64,000 nt of DNA from Rhodocaloribacter litoris (lineage in GTDB: Bacteria > Bacteroidota > Rhodothermia > Rhodothermales > ISCAR-4553). The notes under the pieces were generated by a model, which saw only the letters and a list, made by a program, of their open reading frames with translations, did not search any database and was not told where the DNA came from. The DNA lies in assembly GCF_011682235.2 (NCBI RefSeq), contig NZ_CP076718.1:1764033-1828032 (forward strand), given 5' to 3'. Positions 1-13,599 of the stretch are shown one piece after another. Position 1 is the first letter of the stretch. The number at the start of each line of letters is the position of its first letter. The position numbers and the translations under genes were made by a program.

Positions 1-144
1 CACCAGCACCCAGCTCCCGACGATCAGCTCCGCCGGCGCGGGCTCGTCGCCGCCGCTGTCGCAGGCTGCCAGCCCCAGCGCCGCCAGCACCAGCACGCAA
101 CCCCAGCGCCTCAGCACGCCTCCGTTTTCCGTCGCCGGCGTCAT
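1..144 (-). CDS. Lipoprotein, N-terminal part only (runs off the window)
   Basis: Only the first 48 codons are present; the gene continues past the left edge. The ATG (142..144) overlaps the rpsJ stop codon as ATGA, so translation is probably coupled to rpsJ. The peptide has a charged N-terminus, a short hydrophobic stretch and a lipobox ending LGLAAC followed by DSGGDE, which is typical of an exported lipoprotein with an acidic tether. Function cannot be told from this fragment. A lipoprotein as the last cistron after rpsJ is unexpected, because rplC usually follows rpsJ. Confidence 0.65.
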   Translation of the reverse strand, partial: MTPATENGGVLRRWGCVLVLAALGLAACDSGGDEPAPAELIVGSWVLV

Positions 145-449
145 ACCTTGATCTCCACGTCGACGCCGCTGGGCAGCTCCAGCTTCATCAGCGCATCGAC
201 CGTCTTGCTGCTGGTCGAGAGGATGTCGATCAGCCGCTTGTGGCTGCGCGTCTCGAACTGCTCGCGGCTCTTCTTGTCCACGTGCGGGCTCCGCAACACC
301 GTGTAGACGGACTTCTTCGTGGGGAGCGGGATCGGCCCGCTCACGACGGCCCCCGTCGACTTCACGGTGCGGATGATCTTCTCCGCGCTCTTATCGATCA
401 GGCTGTGGTCGTACGACTTCAGCTTGATGCGAATCTTCTGGCTGGCCAT
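141..449 (-). CDS. rpsJ: 30S ribosomal protein S10
   Basis: S10 (NusE) is a component of the 30S head and also a NusB partner in antitermination. The 102-residue product has the family's normal length and shows the characteristic [21 protein letters not shown]-terminus and the GPIPLPTKK and [13 protein letters not shown] segments. It lies 21 nt downstream of tuf and is the last ribosomal gene of this str-type operon. The next gene on the strand is a lipoprotein whose start overlaps its stop, so the usual continuation into rplC/rplD is absent here. Confidence 0.97.
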   Translation of the reverse strand: MASQKIRIKLKSYDHSLIDKSAEKIIRTVKSTGAVVSGPIPLPTKKSVYTVLRSPHVDKKSREQFETRSHKRLIDILSTSSKTVDALMKLELPSGVDVEIKV

Positions 450-470
450 AAAAGTTTGCCCTGAAAAAGG

Positions 471-1667
<1,197 letters not shown>

Positions 1668-1724
1668 GGCGTAAGCTCCTGTCTCTTTCTCGTAGGGTAT
1701 CCTGTTGATGGAAAACGGGGAACG

Positions 1725-1740
1725 CGGGGGCGTGCCCCCG
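1725..1740 (-). other. GC-rich hairpin between fusA and tuf
   Basis: A 7-bp arm (1725..1731) pairs with 1734..1740 around a very short loop. On the minus strand it is not followed by a U-tract, so it is a weak or factor-dependent stop at best, or an RNA processing or stability element that could set tuf expression apart from the upstream cistrons. Confidence 0.35.
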
Positions 1741-1757
1741 AGATGCCGGTGCAGGCC

Positions 1758-3854
1758 TCAGGCGGTCGCCACACCGGAAGCCCGTGCGATGACCTCGTCG
1801 GCGATCTGCTTCGGCACCTCGACGTACTGGTGAAACTGCATGGTGTAGATGGCCCGGCCCTGCGTCAGCGAGCGCAGGTCGGTCGAATAGCCGAACATCT
1901 CGGCCAGCGGCACCAGCGCCTTGATGACCTGGGCATCCTGGCGCTGCCCCAGGCTCTCGATGCGGCCCCGGCGGCTGTTCAGGTCGCCGATGACCTCACC
2001 CATGTATTCTTCCGGCGTGACGACCTCGACGGCCATGACGGGCTCCATGAGCACGGGCTCGGCGCGGCGCGCCGCCTCACGGAACGCCATGCGCCCGGCG
2101 ATCTCGAACGACATCTGGTCCGAGTCGACGGCGTGGAACTTGCCGTCGTAGAGACGCGCCCGGATGCCTTCGATGGGATAGCCGGCCAGCGGCCCCTGCG
2201 ACATGGCGGATTCGATACCCTTCTGCACCGACGGAATGAACTCCTTCGGGATGGCCCCGCCGACGATGTCGTTGATGAACTCGAGCCCGACCCCCGTCTC
2301 GTTCGGCCCGATCTCCACCCAGACCTCGGCGAACTGGCCGCGCCCGCCCGTCTGTTTCTTGTGCGTGTAGCGCTGGTCCACGGTCTTGCGGATGGCCTCG
2401 CGGTAGGCCACCTGCGGCCGCCCCACGTTGGCCTCGACCTTGAACTCGCGCCGGAGACGGTCGACGATGATTTCGAGGTGCAACTCGCCCATACCGGCGA
2501 TAATGGTCTGCCCCGTCTCCTCGTCGATGCTGACCTTGAAGGTCGGGTCCTCTTCGGCCAGCTTCTGCAGGCCCTGGCCCAGCTTGTCGCTGTCCGCCTT
2601 GGTCTTGGGCTCGATGGCGATGCGGATGACCGGCTCGGGAAACTCCATCTGTTCGAGCAGGATGGGGCGGTCCACGTCGCAGAGCGTGTCACCGGTACGG
2701 ATCTCCTTGAGGCCGACGGCGGCGGCGATGTCGCCCGCCCGCACCTCGTCGATGTCCTCGCGGTGGTTGGCATGCATGAAGAGCAGCCGGCCGATGCGCT
2801 CCTTCTTGCCGGTGGTGGCGTTGAGCACCTGCGACCCCTTCTGCAGCGTCCCGCTGTAGACCCGGAAGAACGTCAGCTTCCCGACGTAGGGGTCCGTCAT
2901 GATCTTGAAGGCAATGGCGCTGAAGGGCTCTTCCGGATCCGGGCGCCGCACCTCCTCCGTCTCCGTCCCCGGCACCATGCCCTTGATGGCCGGGATGTCC
3001 AGCGGGCTCGGCAGGTAATCGATGACGCCGTCGAGCAGGCGCTGCACGCCCTTGTTTTTGAAGGCCGAACCGCAGAAGACCGGCGTGATGTCCATGCTCA
3101 GCGTCGCCTCCCGCACCACGGCCCGGATCTCCTCGGGGGTGATCTCCTCGCCTTCGAGGTACTTCATCAGCAGCGCGTCGTCATGCTCGGCGACGGCTTC
3201 GAGCAGGTTGATGCGCCAGTGCCGCGCCTCCTTCTTGAGGTCGTCCGGCACGGGAATCTCGTCCCAGGTGGCGCCGTGGGTTTCGTCGTGCCAGATGATG
3301 GCCTTGTTGGCCACCAGGTCGATGACGCCCCGGAACATGTTGCCCGTGCCGATGGGGATCTGCACGGGAACCGGATTGGCCTTCAGCCGCTCGCGCATCT
3401 GGTTGATGGCGGCCTCGAAGTCCGCGCCCGTCCGGTCCATCTTGTTGACGAAGGCGATGCGGGGCACCCGGTACTTGTTGGCCTGCCGCCAGACCGTCTC
3501 GGACTGGGGCTCGACCCCGCCGACGGCACAGAAAAGCGCCACGGCCCCGTCGAGCACACGCAGCGAGCGCTCGACCTCGACGGTGAAGTCGACGTGCCCC
3601 GGCGTGTCGATAATGTTGATGCGGTGGTCTTTCCAGAAGCAGGTAGTCGCCGCGCTGGTGATGGTGATGCCGCGCTCCTTTTCCTGCTCCATCCAGTCCA
3701 TCGTGGCACCGCCCTCGTGCACTTCACCCATGCGGTGCACGCGGCCGGTATAGAAGAGAATGCGCTCGGTGGTGGTCGTCTTACCGGCATCGATGTGCGC
3801 CATGATGCCGATGTTGCGCATTCGCTCCAGCGGATATCGTTTGTCGTCAGCCAT
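1758..3854 (-). CDS. fusA: Translation elongation factor G
   Basis: EF-G catalyses ribosomal translocation and, with RRF, ribosome recycling. The 698-residue product has the standard length and motifs: [19 protein letters not shown] (G1), RGITI (switch I), DTPGHVDFT (G3), [10 protein letters not shown] (G4) and GSAFKNKG (G5), then domains II-V with [10 protein letters not shown] and the C-terminal [14 protein letters not shown] segment. It follows rpsG in the str operon with a gap of about 50 nt. The sequence has no insert that would suggest a duplicated or specialised EF-G. Confidence 0.98.
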   Translation of the reverse strand: MADDKRYPLERMRNIGIMAHIDAGKTTTTERILFYTGRVHRMGEVHEGGATMDWMEQEKERGITITSAATTCFWKDHRINIIDTPGHVDFTVEVERSLRVLDGAVALFCAVGGVEPQSETVWRQANKYRVPRIAFVNKMDRTGADFEAAINQMRERLKANPVPVQIPIGTGNMFRGVIDLVANKAIIWHDETHGATWDEIPVPDDLKKEARHWRINLLEAVAEHDDALLMKYLEGEEITPEEIRAVVREATLSMDITPVFCGSAFKNKGVQRLLDGVIDYLPSPLDIPAIKGMVPGTETEEVRRPDPEEPFSAIAFKIMTDPYVGKLTFFRVYSGTLQKGSQVLNATTGKKERIGRLLFMHANHREDIDEVRAGDIAAAVGLKEIRTGDTLCDVDRPILLEQMEFPEPVIRIAIEPKTKADSDKLGQGLQKLAEEDPTFKVSIDEETGQTIIAGMGELHLEIIVDRLRREFKVEANVGRPQVAYREAIRKTVDQRYTHKKQTGGRGQFAEVWVEIGPNETGVGLEFINDIVGGAIPKEFIPSVQKGIESAMSQGPLAGYPIEGIRARLYDGKFHAVDSDQMSFEIAGRMAFREAARRAEPVLMEPVMAVEVVTPEEYMGEVIGDLNSRRGRIESLGQRQDAQVIKALVPLAEMFGYSTDLRSLTQGRAIYTMQFHQYVEVPKQIADEVIARASGVATA

Positions 3855-3906
3855 GATCTATGCGAAAAAGTGAACCTCCCTCTCGGGCCGGCGGCACCGC
3901 CGGATG

Positions 3907-4374
3907 CTAGAACCTGAAATGGGCGAACGCCTTGTTGGCCTCGGCCATGCGGTGGGTATCGTCTTTCTTCTTGATGGCCCCGCCTTCGCCACGGGCCGCA
4001 CTCATCAACTCGTTGGCCAGGCGGTTCGCCATGCTCTTGTCGTTGCGGGCACGAGCGTACTGGATCAGCCAGCGGAACGCCAGCGTCATGCGCCGCTCCG
4101 GCCGCACCTCGATGGGCACCTGGTAGGTGGCCCCACCGACACGGCGGCTGCGCACCTCCACCAGCGGCGCCACATTGTTGACGGCCTTCTTGAACACCTC
4201 CAGGCCGGGCTCCTTCGCCCGCTCTTCGATCAGGTCGAAAGCCTGGTACACGATGCGCTGCGCCACGCTCTTCTTACCGTTCTTCATCACGGCGTTGACG
4301 AAGCGCGCCACCAGCTCGTCGTTGTATACCGGATCAGGCAATACCTGACGCCGTTCTGCTCGTTTTCTACGCAT
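3907..4374 (-). CDS. rpsG: 30S ribosomal protein S7
   Basis: S7 nucleates assembly of the 30S head. The 155-residue product starts MRRKRAERR and carries the family signature [25 protein letters not shown], the [11 protein letters not shown] loop and the C-terminal [15 protein letters not shown]. The length is normal. It lies between rpsL and fusA in the conserved str order on the minus strand. Confidence 0.97.
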   Translation of the reverse strand: MRRKRAERRQVLPDPVYNDELVARFVNAVMKNGKKSVAQRIVYQAFDLIEERAKEPGLEVFKKAVNNVAPLVEVRSRRVGGATYQVPIEVRPERRMTLAFRWLIQYARARNDKSMANRLANELMSAARGEGGAIKKKDDTHRMAEANKAFAHFRF

Positions 4375-4465
4375 AGGAATATCGGACTGTCAAGAAGCCG
4401 GCCGCCGGCGAGCGACCGGCCCACACGTTGACCCTGCAAGCGAAACGGGGACGCCCCACCAACCC

Positions 4466-4840
4466 CTACTTCTTGGGCCGCTTGGTCCCGTACTTCGAGC
4501 GCCCCTGTTTGCGATCCTGTACGCCGGAGGCGTCGAGCGCACCGCGCACGATGTGGTACTTCACCCCCGGCAGGTCCTTCACACGCCCTCCCCGCACCAG
4601 CACGATGGAGTGCTCCTGAAGGTTGTGCCCCTCCCCGGGAATGTAGGCGATCACCTCGACACCGTTGGTCAGGCGCACCTTCGCCACCTTGCGCAGGGCC
4701 GAGTTCGGCTTTTTCGGCGTCGTCGTATACACACGCGTGCACACGCCGCGCCGCTGCGGGCACGAAGAAAGCGCCGGCGACTTCGTCTTCCTGGTCTTGG
4801 GATGACGTCCTTTCCGAACAAGCTGCTGAATCGTTGGCAC
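4466..4840 (-). CDS. rpsL: 30S ribosomal protein S12, GTG start
   Basis: S12 is at the decoding centre. I place the start at a GTG (4838..4840), because it gives the universal N-terminus (M)[11 protein letters not shown] and because a good Shine-Dalgarno (GAGGAG) lies 5 nt upstream; the frame is open further upstream but that part is not S12-like. The product is 124 residues. The [10 protein letters not shown] and [10 protein letters not shown] loops carry the wild-type lysines at which streptomycin-resistance changes usually map. This is the first gene of the str operon. Confidence 0.95.
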   Translation of the reverse strand: MPTIQQLVRKGRHPKTRKTKSPALSSCPQRRGVCTRVYTTTPKKPNSALRKVAKVRLTNGVEVIAYIPGEGHNLQEHSIVLVRGGRVKDLPGVKYHIVRGALDASGVQDRKQGRSKYGTKRPKK

Positions 4841-4936
4841 GTACGCTCCTCGTTTGACCTCAAGATTGCTTTCCCTTGCCTGCAAGGCAACGAGCGGCCT
4901 GCCACACCCGGAAGGCCCCCGTCGCTTGAGCTTCGC

Positions 4937-4966
4937 AATATACAACAGAGGAGCGCTTTCTATCCA
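4937..4966 (-). promoter_or_regulatory. Possible promoter of the str operon
   Basis: On the minus strand a TATATT -10 element (4937..4942) lies 18 nt downstream of TGGATA (4961..4966), a partial -35. Transcription would start near 4930, giving an rpsL leader of about 90 nt. The -10 is identical to that of the much better promoter at 29744..29772, which adds some support. Confidence 0.4.
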
Positions 4967-5084
4967 GCCACTCTATGAAGAAACAGCGATTTGCACCCCG
5001 AAACAGCCGTTTTCCCCGGTCCCCTCCGCCAGGATCCGGCTTTCAAACCAGAGGTATCGAGATGTTGATATATATCTCATGATC

Positions 5085-5112
5085 AAAAAAGGCGTATGCG
5101 GGGCCGGACGCC
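5085..5112 (-). terminator. Rho-independent terminator after ftsH
   Basis: On the minus strand the 5-bp stem GGCGT/ACGCC (5108..5112 with 5091..5095) around a GC-rich loop is followed directly by six T (5085..5090). It lies 12 nt past the ftsH stop and separates ftsH from the str operon. Confidence 0.6.
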
Positions 5113-5123
5113 CTCCCTGTGCC

Positions 5124-7190
<2,067 letters not shown>

Positions 7191-7481
7191 GTTGCTACGC
7201 GGTTTATCTCGACGGTGTACCATGACACCGGTATGGACAAAAAAGCGCCGCGCCGATGGACCGTCGCGGGCTCTCCGGGGTACGCTTCCCTGTGGGCGAA
7301 GGGTTCAGGTCGAAGCAGCCGCCCCCCCGGCAAAGGGCGCTTCGGCCGGGGTGACACAAAGGCAAGGTTTTCAATGCCTAACTCGTGCAGATGCCGAACC
7401 CGCCACGCCCCGCTTTGGTTCCATCCGCCGATCGCAGGCCGGAGGGATCCGCCGGCCGTACGCCCCGCACAGGGCCTCGTT

Positions 7482-10400
7482 TCAACGTAATTTGAACGGA
7501 ATGGTGAGGGTGAGACGGACCTTCACGGGCCGGCCGCCCAGCATTCCCGGCCTGAAGCGGGCCTCCCGCACGACCCGCAGCGCCTCCTCGTCACAGGCCG
7601 GGCAGAGCCCCGCCTCCACGACCGGTTCCACCGGCATCCCCTGCTCGTCCACCACGAGCCGCACCACGACCTCACCCGTGATCCCCTCCCGGGCGACCTC
7701 CGGGGGATACCGCAGCTGCCGCAGCAGCATTTCCATGCCGCCCCTCAGTTCAGGCGGCGTCTCGACCCCGTCGCGGTCGTAGACCGCGTCCGGTGGGCCC
7801 GCCGCAGGCGTCCCGCCGTCTCCGGTGGCTCCCCGTGCGGAATCCCCCGGCAGGCTCCGCTGCTTCCTTTCGAGGAGTTCGCGGTCGCGTTCGTCCAGCA
7901 GGCGCCGTTTCTCCGGTACCGGCGGTGTTTCGTTGCCGCGGTCGCCTCCGGCTTCGGCCTGCACGGGTGTGACGCGGGCCGTGTCCGCGGCCACCGCGAG
8001 CGTATCGGCCGGGCCGGCGAGCGAGTCCGGCATCACGGCCAGGGTGTCGGTGAAGCCGGCGGGGGCCGCCGTCGTGTCGGGGGCGGGGCGCCGTTCTTCA
8101 AGCGCGGCGAGGAGGTGGCGTGCCTGCTCGGCATACGGCGTGCCGCCATAGCGCCGGCCGATGGTCTGATAAAGCTGTTCGAGCGAGACGGGAAAGGGGC
8201 GGGCCGGCGCCGCGTCCATGCCGGTCACCAGGGCCACGTCGGCCTGGACCAGGCTGTCGGCCGGCGGGTCGGCGGCAGGAAGGGCCAGCCGGTCGTTCCC
8301 GGAATCCGGCACGTTACCGCCCTCCCCGCCTTCGGGCACGGCGGCCCCGGACGGTACCGTGCGCGCGGCCGCCTCCAGGCTGTCCGTGGAAGGCGGGTCC
8401 ACGAGCCCGGCCTGTTGCAGCAGCCAGCCGGAGACGGACAGGGGGAGCGGGGCAAACAGGTCGAGGCTGTCGCGGCCGGCCCATTCCATGTAGATCGCAC
8501 CGGCGGCCAGCAGGGCGCGCGGCGCAACCCCGGTGGCCGCATAGGCCCCGGCCGTGCGCACCATCTCGTTGAGGGCCCGTGCATAAGCCCCGCGTTGCCA
8601 GGCCTGATAGGCCCGTTCATAGGCTTCCTCGGCCAGGCCGAGCGAGTCGACGGCCCCCCCGGACGCTTTCGCCAGGCCGAGCCGTTCGCGCACCCGGTCG
8701 GCAAAGTCGGAGTTCGGATAGGCGGCGAGCACCTCTTCGTAGAGGCGACGGGCGGCCCGGTCGTCTCCCAGGGCCCGCTGTACCTCGGCCAGGGCATAGT
8801 AGGCACGCTGCGCCACCGGCTGATCGCCGTCCTCTTCGATCACCATGCGATACCAGACGGCGGCCGAGTCCGGCCGGTCGATCCCCAGGAAAAGCACGTT
8901 GGCCAGTTCATAGCGTGCGATGGCCCGGGCGGCCCGCATACGGGCCTGCGCGAGGGGATCCCGGGGAACCGCGGAGACATCGATCGGCGGCAGCGTCCCG
9001 GCCGCCTCGTCACCGGGCAGGGTTTCGCCCTCTGCGATCACGGCTTCCGTTTCCGGATCGACGCCCTGGTTCGAGATGGCATCGATCCGTCGCCAGTTGG
9101 GCACGCGGGGCCGGTCGCCCCAGCGGCTGATGAAAAGGCTGCGCGCCTCCTGCAGGCGTACGGGGTCCCGGTGATACAGGAAGCCGGCCTCGCCCCGTTC
9201 CTCCGGTGCATTGACACCGGGGACGACTTTCCCGTCCGGCAGGCCGCTGTTCTGGAAATTGTTCGTTTGCCCGGCGGCGCCTTCCCGGAACCGCTGTTCG
9301 ATCTGCCGGGCTTCCCGGAGGCGGCGTTGCTGCTCCAGTTCCCGTGCCCGCTGCCGGCGCAGTTCGAGGATGAAGGCTTCGAACTCCCGGGGCGGCATGC
9401 GGCCAAGGGCCAGCAGCGAATCCATCCGGGACACTTCGCGGTAGACCCGGGCATAGTTTCCAAACTGTTCGCGCAGGGAGGCGGCATCCAGGATCGCCTC
9501 GGGGGCAAACGCGGCGGGGTCACGCTCGGTGGCGAGGCCCGTTCCGCCCCGGCTGGCCGTCGTGCCGCCGGCCGAGCCGAGCGCCACGGCCGCCGAGTCG
9601 AAATAGGCGGCGGCACGCACGAAGTCTTCGTAGACGTCGCGGTGGATCTCGCCGAGGGCATAGTGGATGCGTCCCCGCACCCGGGAGATGTCCAGCGAGC
9701 GATCGTCGTTGTAGAGCAGGCCGTGATAGACGGCACGGGCTTCCTCCGTCCGCCCCATGGCCTGCAGGATGCGCCCGCGCAGGTAGGCCAGGTCGGCGCG
9801 GTAGACGTAGTGCTTGTCGTCCCGCTCCATTTTGCGCAGCAGCTTCAGGGCGCGCTCGCCGTCGCCATAGCGTCCTTCAACCCGGATGGCGCTGTAGCGT
9901 GCGGCATAGCCCAGCTCGTAGAGCGGGTTAAACCGGGCCACCCGTTCGAACGCGGCCACGGCATCGGCATACCGGCCCATCGTCTCATAGACCTGTCCCA
10001 GCAGAAACTGGGCCCGCGCGCCGGTGTCACGATCCGGCACGTGGGCCAGGCCCCGTTCCAGCGCTTCGGCGGCGGCCTCCCAGTCCGCCCGTTTGACGTA
10101 GAGCTCGCCGAGGGCCAGGTGGAGCATCGCCGCCCACGCTTGCTCCAGCCCTTCCCGCACCAGGCTCTCCTGCAGATGGGCGGCGGCCTCGTCGTAGGCC
10201 TGGCCGGCGATCAGGGTACGCGCCAGCCAGAAGCGGGCCTCATCCTCCAGGTCCGATCCCAGCTCGATCACCTCGCGGAATTTCTGCTCGGCCCCGACGT
10301 AGTTCTGCTGGTAGAAGTAGGATTTGCCGATCAGCAGGAGCGCATCGTCGACCCACTTCGAGCGCGGGTGATCCCGCAGCACGTCGGCGCTTTTCTTGAT

Positions 10401-10649
10401 GGCATCCTCAAAATCCTTCGACTTCGCAGTCCGGCTCGGCTCGCTGAAGATGGGCAGGTACCGGTTCCGGTCGACGGGGGTGTCGTTGCGGGAGAGGGAT
10501 TTGACACCGCGCTCGTAGGCTTTCCGGGCGTTGTAGAACGTGTTATAATAGGCCGTGAAGTTGTCGAACCGGCGGCCCAGAAACGAGCTGGAGCCACAGC
10601 CGGAAAGCACCAGGATCAGGCCCAGCAACAGGAAACGGCGACCCAGCAT
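7482..10649 (-). CDS. TPR lipoprotein with C-terminal TonB domain, PorW/SprE-like
   Basis: I start it at the ATG giving MLGRRFLLLGLILVLSGC (lipobox LSGC), 1055 residues. After the lipidated cysteine comes FDNFTAYYNTFYNARKAYERG, which resembles the start of PorW/SprE, a type IX secretion and gliding lipoprotein. About 600 residues of TPR-like helical pairs follow, then a low-complexity Pro/Ala/Thr region, and the last 95 residues form a TonB C-terminal domain (GITGEVVVRLVVDEQGMPV...GRPVKVRLTLTIPFKL). The TonB-type fold at the end of a TPR outer-membrane lipoprotein is unusual. The PorW relationship is my inference from the N-terminal motif and from type IX-type genes elsewhere in the window. 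Confidence 0.75.
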   Translation of the reverse strand: MLGRRFLLLGLILVLSGCGSSSFLGRRFDNFTAYYNTFYNARKAYERGVKSLSRNDTPVDRNRYLPIFSEPSRTAKSKDFEDAIKKSADVLRDHPRSKWVDDALLLIGKSYFYQQNYVGAEQKFREVIELGSDLEDEARFWLARTLIAGQAYDEAAAHLQESLVREGLEQAWAAMLHLALGELYVKRADWEAAAEALERGLAHVPDRDTGARAQFLLGQVYETMGRYADAVAAFERVARFNPLYELGYAARYSAIRVEGRYGDGERALKLLRKMERDDKHYVYRADLAYLRGRILQAMGRTEEARAVYHGLLYNDDRSLDISRVRGRIHYALGEIHRDVYEDFVRAAAYFDSAAVALGSAGGTTASRGGTGLATERDPAAFAPEAILDAASLREQFGNYARVYREVSRMDSLLALGRMPPREFEAFILELRRQRARELEQQRRLREARQIEQRFREGAAGQTNNFQNSGLPDGKVVPGVNAPEERGEAGFLYHRDPVRLQEARSLFISRWGDRPRVPNWRRIDAISNQGVDPETEAVIAEGETLPGDEAAGTLPPIDVSAVPRDPLAQARMRAARAIARYELANVLFLGIDRPDSAAVWYRMVIEEDGDQPVAQRAYYALAEVQRALGDDRAARRLYEEVLAAYPNSDFADRVRERLGLAKASGGAVDSLGLAEEAYERAYQAWQRGAYARALNEMVRTAGAYAATGVAPRALLAAGAIYMEWAGRDSLDLFAPLPLSVSGWLLQQAGLVDPPSTDSLEAAARTVPSGAAVPEGGEGGNVPDSGNDRLALPAADPPADSLVQADVALVTGMDAAPARPFPVSLEQLYQTIGRRYGGTPYAEQARHLLAALEERRPAPDTTAAPAGFTDTLAVMPDSLAGPADTLAVAADTARVTPVQAEAGGDRGNETPPVPEKRRLLDERDRELLERKQRSLPGDSARGATGDGGTPAAGPPDAVYDRDGVETPPELRGGMEMLLRQLRYPPEVAREGITGEVVVRLVVDEQGMPVEPVVEAGLCPACDEEALRVVREARFRPGMLGGRPVKVRLTLTIPFKLR

Positions 10650-10846
10650 ATCCAGTCGGAGCAGGCAATGAGCGAACGAGCCGGTGGTGCGCGATCCGTC
10701 CGGGCGCATGCATGCGACGGCCGTCAGGCCGGAACGGATCTCCGGAGACACCGGATGGACCCGGCGTGTTACGGGTTGTCCCGGCACGGGGCCGGGCAGG
10801 CATCGTATCCGTGCTTCATGCGGCTCGTCGTCCGGCTTCGAAGGGC

Positions 10847-12262
10847 TCAGATGCGGCTGACATGCACCATGTTGGTCCGGCCTTTGGCAGGCAGGGGCAT
10901 GCCGGCGGTGATGACGATGAGGTCGCCCGGGCGGGCCAGGTCGTGCTCGACCAGCACGCGGTGCACGCAGGCCACCCCCTCGTCCGTGTCTCGCTGGAAA
11001 GGAATGGCGAAGGCTTTTGTTCCCCAGGTGAGGCCCAGTTGCCCCACGACGCGCTCGTCGTCCGTAAAGGCGTAGACGGGCACGCGGGGACGGTGGCGGG
11101 CGATGGCGCGGGCGGTGGCGCCCGAGGCCGTCAGGCAGGCGATGGCGACGGCCCCGACCTGCCCGGCGAGCTGGTAGGCCGTATAGCTGACGGCATCGGT
11201 CACGTCGAAGGAGGCCCGCATATCCGGCAGGTGCTCGATGATCTGGCCGTAATGCCGTTCGGCCTCACGAATGATCTGGTCCATCACCTCGACGACGCGG
11301 ACGGGGTACTTGCCGACGGCCGTCTCACCCGAGAGCATCAAGGCGTCGCTGCCGTCGAGCACGGCGTTGGCGACGTCGCTCACCTCGGCGCGCGTCGGGC
11401 GCGGGTTCTCGATCATGCTTTCGAGCATCTGGGTGGCCGTGATGGCGGGCTTGGCGGCTGCCAGGCACTTCTTGATGATCCGTTTCTGGGCGCCGGGCAC
11501 CTTCGAGAGGCGCATCTCGATCCCCAGATCACCCCGGGCCACCATGATACCGTCGGCCTTGGCGAGGATCTGGTCGATCCGTTCGACGGCTTCCGGCTTC
11601 TCGATCTTGGCGATGACGCCGACCCGCCGGCCGGACTCACGCACGCGGCGGATCAGGTCCGTCACGTCGGCCTCGTCCCGGACGAACGAAAGGGCGATCA
11701 GATCCACCCCGACCGAGAGCCCGAACTCGAGGTCTTCGAGGTCCTTCTCCGTCAACGACGGCGTCGAGGTGCGGATGTTGGGCAGGTTGACCCCCTTGCG
11801 CGAGCGCAAGGGCCCTCCGACGACCACCTTCGTCACCACCTCGCTTTTTCGCTTCTCGACGATCTCCAGCTCCAGCTGGCCATCGTCGAGCAGGATGTGC
11901 CCGCCGACCTCGGTGTCCTGGGCCAGCGTCGGATAGCTGACGTAAACCCGCTCGGCGGTGCTCTCCTCCATCGGCTCGGACGTGAGCACGAGCGTCTGCC
12001 CTTCGCGCAGCAGCACCACGTCCCCCTTCACCTTGCCGATGCGGATCTTGGGCCCCTGCAGGTCCTGCAGGATCGGCACGACGCGCCCGGCCCGGGCCGC
12101 CTCTTCCCGCACACACTCGATCACACGGCGGTGGTCGGCATGCGAGCCGTGCGAAAAGTTCAGGCGGGCCACGTCCATCCCGGCTTCGATGAGGGCCCGG
12201 ATGGTAGCCTTGTCCGAAGAGCTGGGGCCAAGCGTACAGACAATCTTGGTACGGCGTGTCAT
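10847..12262 (-). CDS. pyk: Pyruvate kinase
   Basis: Converts phosphoenolpyruvate and ADP to pyruvate and ATP, the last step of glycolysis. The 471-residue product begins MTRRTKIVCTLGPSS and shows ARLNFSHGSH, LQDLQGPKIRIG, the active-site IAKIEKPEAVERIDQIL signature, MVARGDLGIE and the ATQMLESMI and DGSDALMLSGETAVGKYP segments. The C-terminal allosteric domain is present (CLTASGATARAIARHRP). It reads as a single gene on the minus strand with no obvious partner. Confidence 0.97.
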   Translation of the reverse strand: MTRRTKIVCTLGPSSSDKATIRALIEAGMDVARLNFSHGSHADHRRVIECVREEAARAGRVVPILQDLQGPKIRIGKVKGDVVLLREGQTLVLTSEPMEESTAERVYVSYPTLAQDTEVGGHILLDDGQLELEIVEKRKSEVVTKVVVGGPLRSRKGVNLPNIRTSTPSLTEKDLEDLEFGLSVGVDLIALSFVRDEADVTDLIRRVRESGRRVGVIAKIEKPEAVERIDQILAKADGIMVARGDLGIEMRLSKVPGAQKRIIKKCLAAAKPAITATQMLESMIENPRPTRAEVSDVANAVLDGSDALMLSGETAVGKYPVRVVEVMDQIIREAERHYGQIIEHLPDMRASFDVTDAVSYTAYQLAGQVGAVAIACLTASGATARAIARHRPRVPVYAFTDDERVVGQLGLTWGTKAFAIPFQRDTDEGVACVHRVLVEHDLARPGDLIVITAGMPLPAKGRTNMVHVSRI

Positions 12263-12395
12263 ACGGGCGATCCCGAACGTGAGACAGGAGAGCTCGGGCT
12301 AAAGGTACTGCGCACGCGGACCCCGTTCAATGAGACGCGCTTAAGGAGATGTTGAAGCCTTCCGTGCAACGCACGCCGCCGGGGCCGTCCGGCTG

Positions 12396-13502
12396 TCAGG
12401 ACAGGGCCTCCCGCCGGGAGGCCGGCTGCTGCAACGCGGCGTGAATCATCATCAGCTCGCCTACGTTCTCGAGCGTGAGCAGCCCCACCAGCCGCCCGGC
12501 CCGGACGACCGGCGCCGCCTCCACCCCCTGTTCCTGCATGCGCTGAAAGGCTTCGTCGAGCATGCAGGTGTCCTCGAGCACGAAGTCGCTCTCCGGCACC
12601 ACGTCCCCGACGCGGGTCTGCGGCCCGTGTTCGGCCAGTGCCCGGAGCAACCGCTTGCGCGTGAGCATCCCGCACACGTGCCCGTTGCGAACCACCGGAA
12701 AGTCCTGATCGCTGCCGGCCAGCAGTTCTTCCACGGCCACGCGCAGCGGGTCATCCGGCGTGAGGGTCCGGAAGCGCGTCATCATGGCCTGGCGCACCGG
12801 GATGCCCTGCACCAGGCTGCGCATCATGGCCTGCTGGGCCTCCTGTTGCGCGCCGATGTAGACGAAGAGGGCGATGAACAGCAGGATCGGGTTGAACCCG
12901 ACCAGGCCGACGAGCCCGAAGAGAATCGCCATCCCCTGCCCGATGCCGGCGGCGATCTGGGTGGCCCGCGCATAGTCCATACGGGTCGCCAGCAGGGCCC
13001 GGAGCACCCGCCCGCCGTCCATCGGGAACGCGGGCAACAGGTTGAAACCGACCAGGAGCAGGTTGATCCACAGCAGCGCCCCGACGACGTCGCCCGAAGG
13101 CGCCGTCATCGCCGCGGGCGAGAGGCTGCCGCCGGTTGCCAGCTTGACCCCGAGCAGCAGCACGGCGATCACGACGTTGACCGCCGGCCCGGCCACCGCG
13201 ATCCAGAATTCCTGCATCGGCGCCTCCGGAATGCGCTGGAGCCGCGCCACCCCGCCGATCGGGTACAGCGTGATGTCCCGGGTGGGGACCCCGAAGTGAC
13301 GGGCCGTCAGGGCATGCCCCAGCTCGTGCAGCACAACACACGCAAAAACCACCAGGATCAGCCCCACGCCGACCAGCGCCGCCTCGATGCGATCGCCTTT
13401 CAACAGAAAGAAGGCGAAGATGCCGGCCAGCAGCAGCAGGAACGTCCAGTGCAGGTAGATACCGATGCCGGCAACCGATCCAACCTTGAGGGAATGTTTC
13501 AT
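12396..13502 (-). CDS. Site-2 protease family membrane metalloprotease with two CBS domains
   Basis: An intramembrane zinc protease of the S2P/SpoIVFB class. From the ATG MKHSLKVGSV (368 aa) there are about six hydrophobic segments. The zinc motif HELGH is at residues 59-63 and the second-site FPMDGGR motif near residue 160 (NLLPAFPMDGGRVLRAL). The C-terminal third (from about residue 225) is a pair of CBS domains, which usually bind adenine nucleotides and could gate the protease by energy state. No anti-sigma substrate gene is adjacent, so the substrate is unknown. Confidence 0.9.
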   Translation of the reverse strand: MKHSLKVGSVAGIGIYLHWTFLLLLAGIFAFFLLKGDRIEAALVGVGLILVVFACVVLHELGHALTARHFGVPTRDITLYPIGGVARLQRIPEAPMQEFWIAVAGPAVNVVIAVLLLGVKLATGGSLSPAAMTAPSGDVVGALLWINLLLVGFNLLPAFPMDGGRVLRALLATRMDYARATQIAAGIGQGMAILFGLVGLVGFNPILLFIALFVYIGAQQEAQQAMMRSLVQGIPVRQAMMTRFRTLTPDDPLRVAVEELLAGSDQDFPVVRNGHVCGMLTRKRLLRALAEHGPQTRVGDVVPESDFVLEDTCMLDEAFQRMQEQGVEAAPVVRAGRLVGLLTLENVGELMMIHAALQQPASRREALS

Positions 13503-13599
13503 GACAGCGAAGGGCCACAAACGCCCCGGGCGATCCAACGAACGGTTTCAGGATACGGAAAAAATACACACTTTTCCGCCACGGGCCCGTTCTGCCGGA

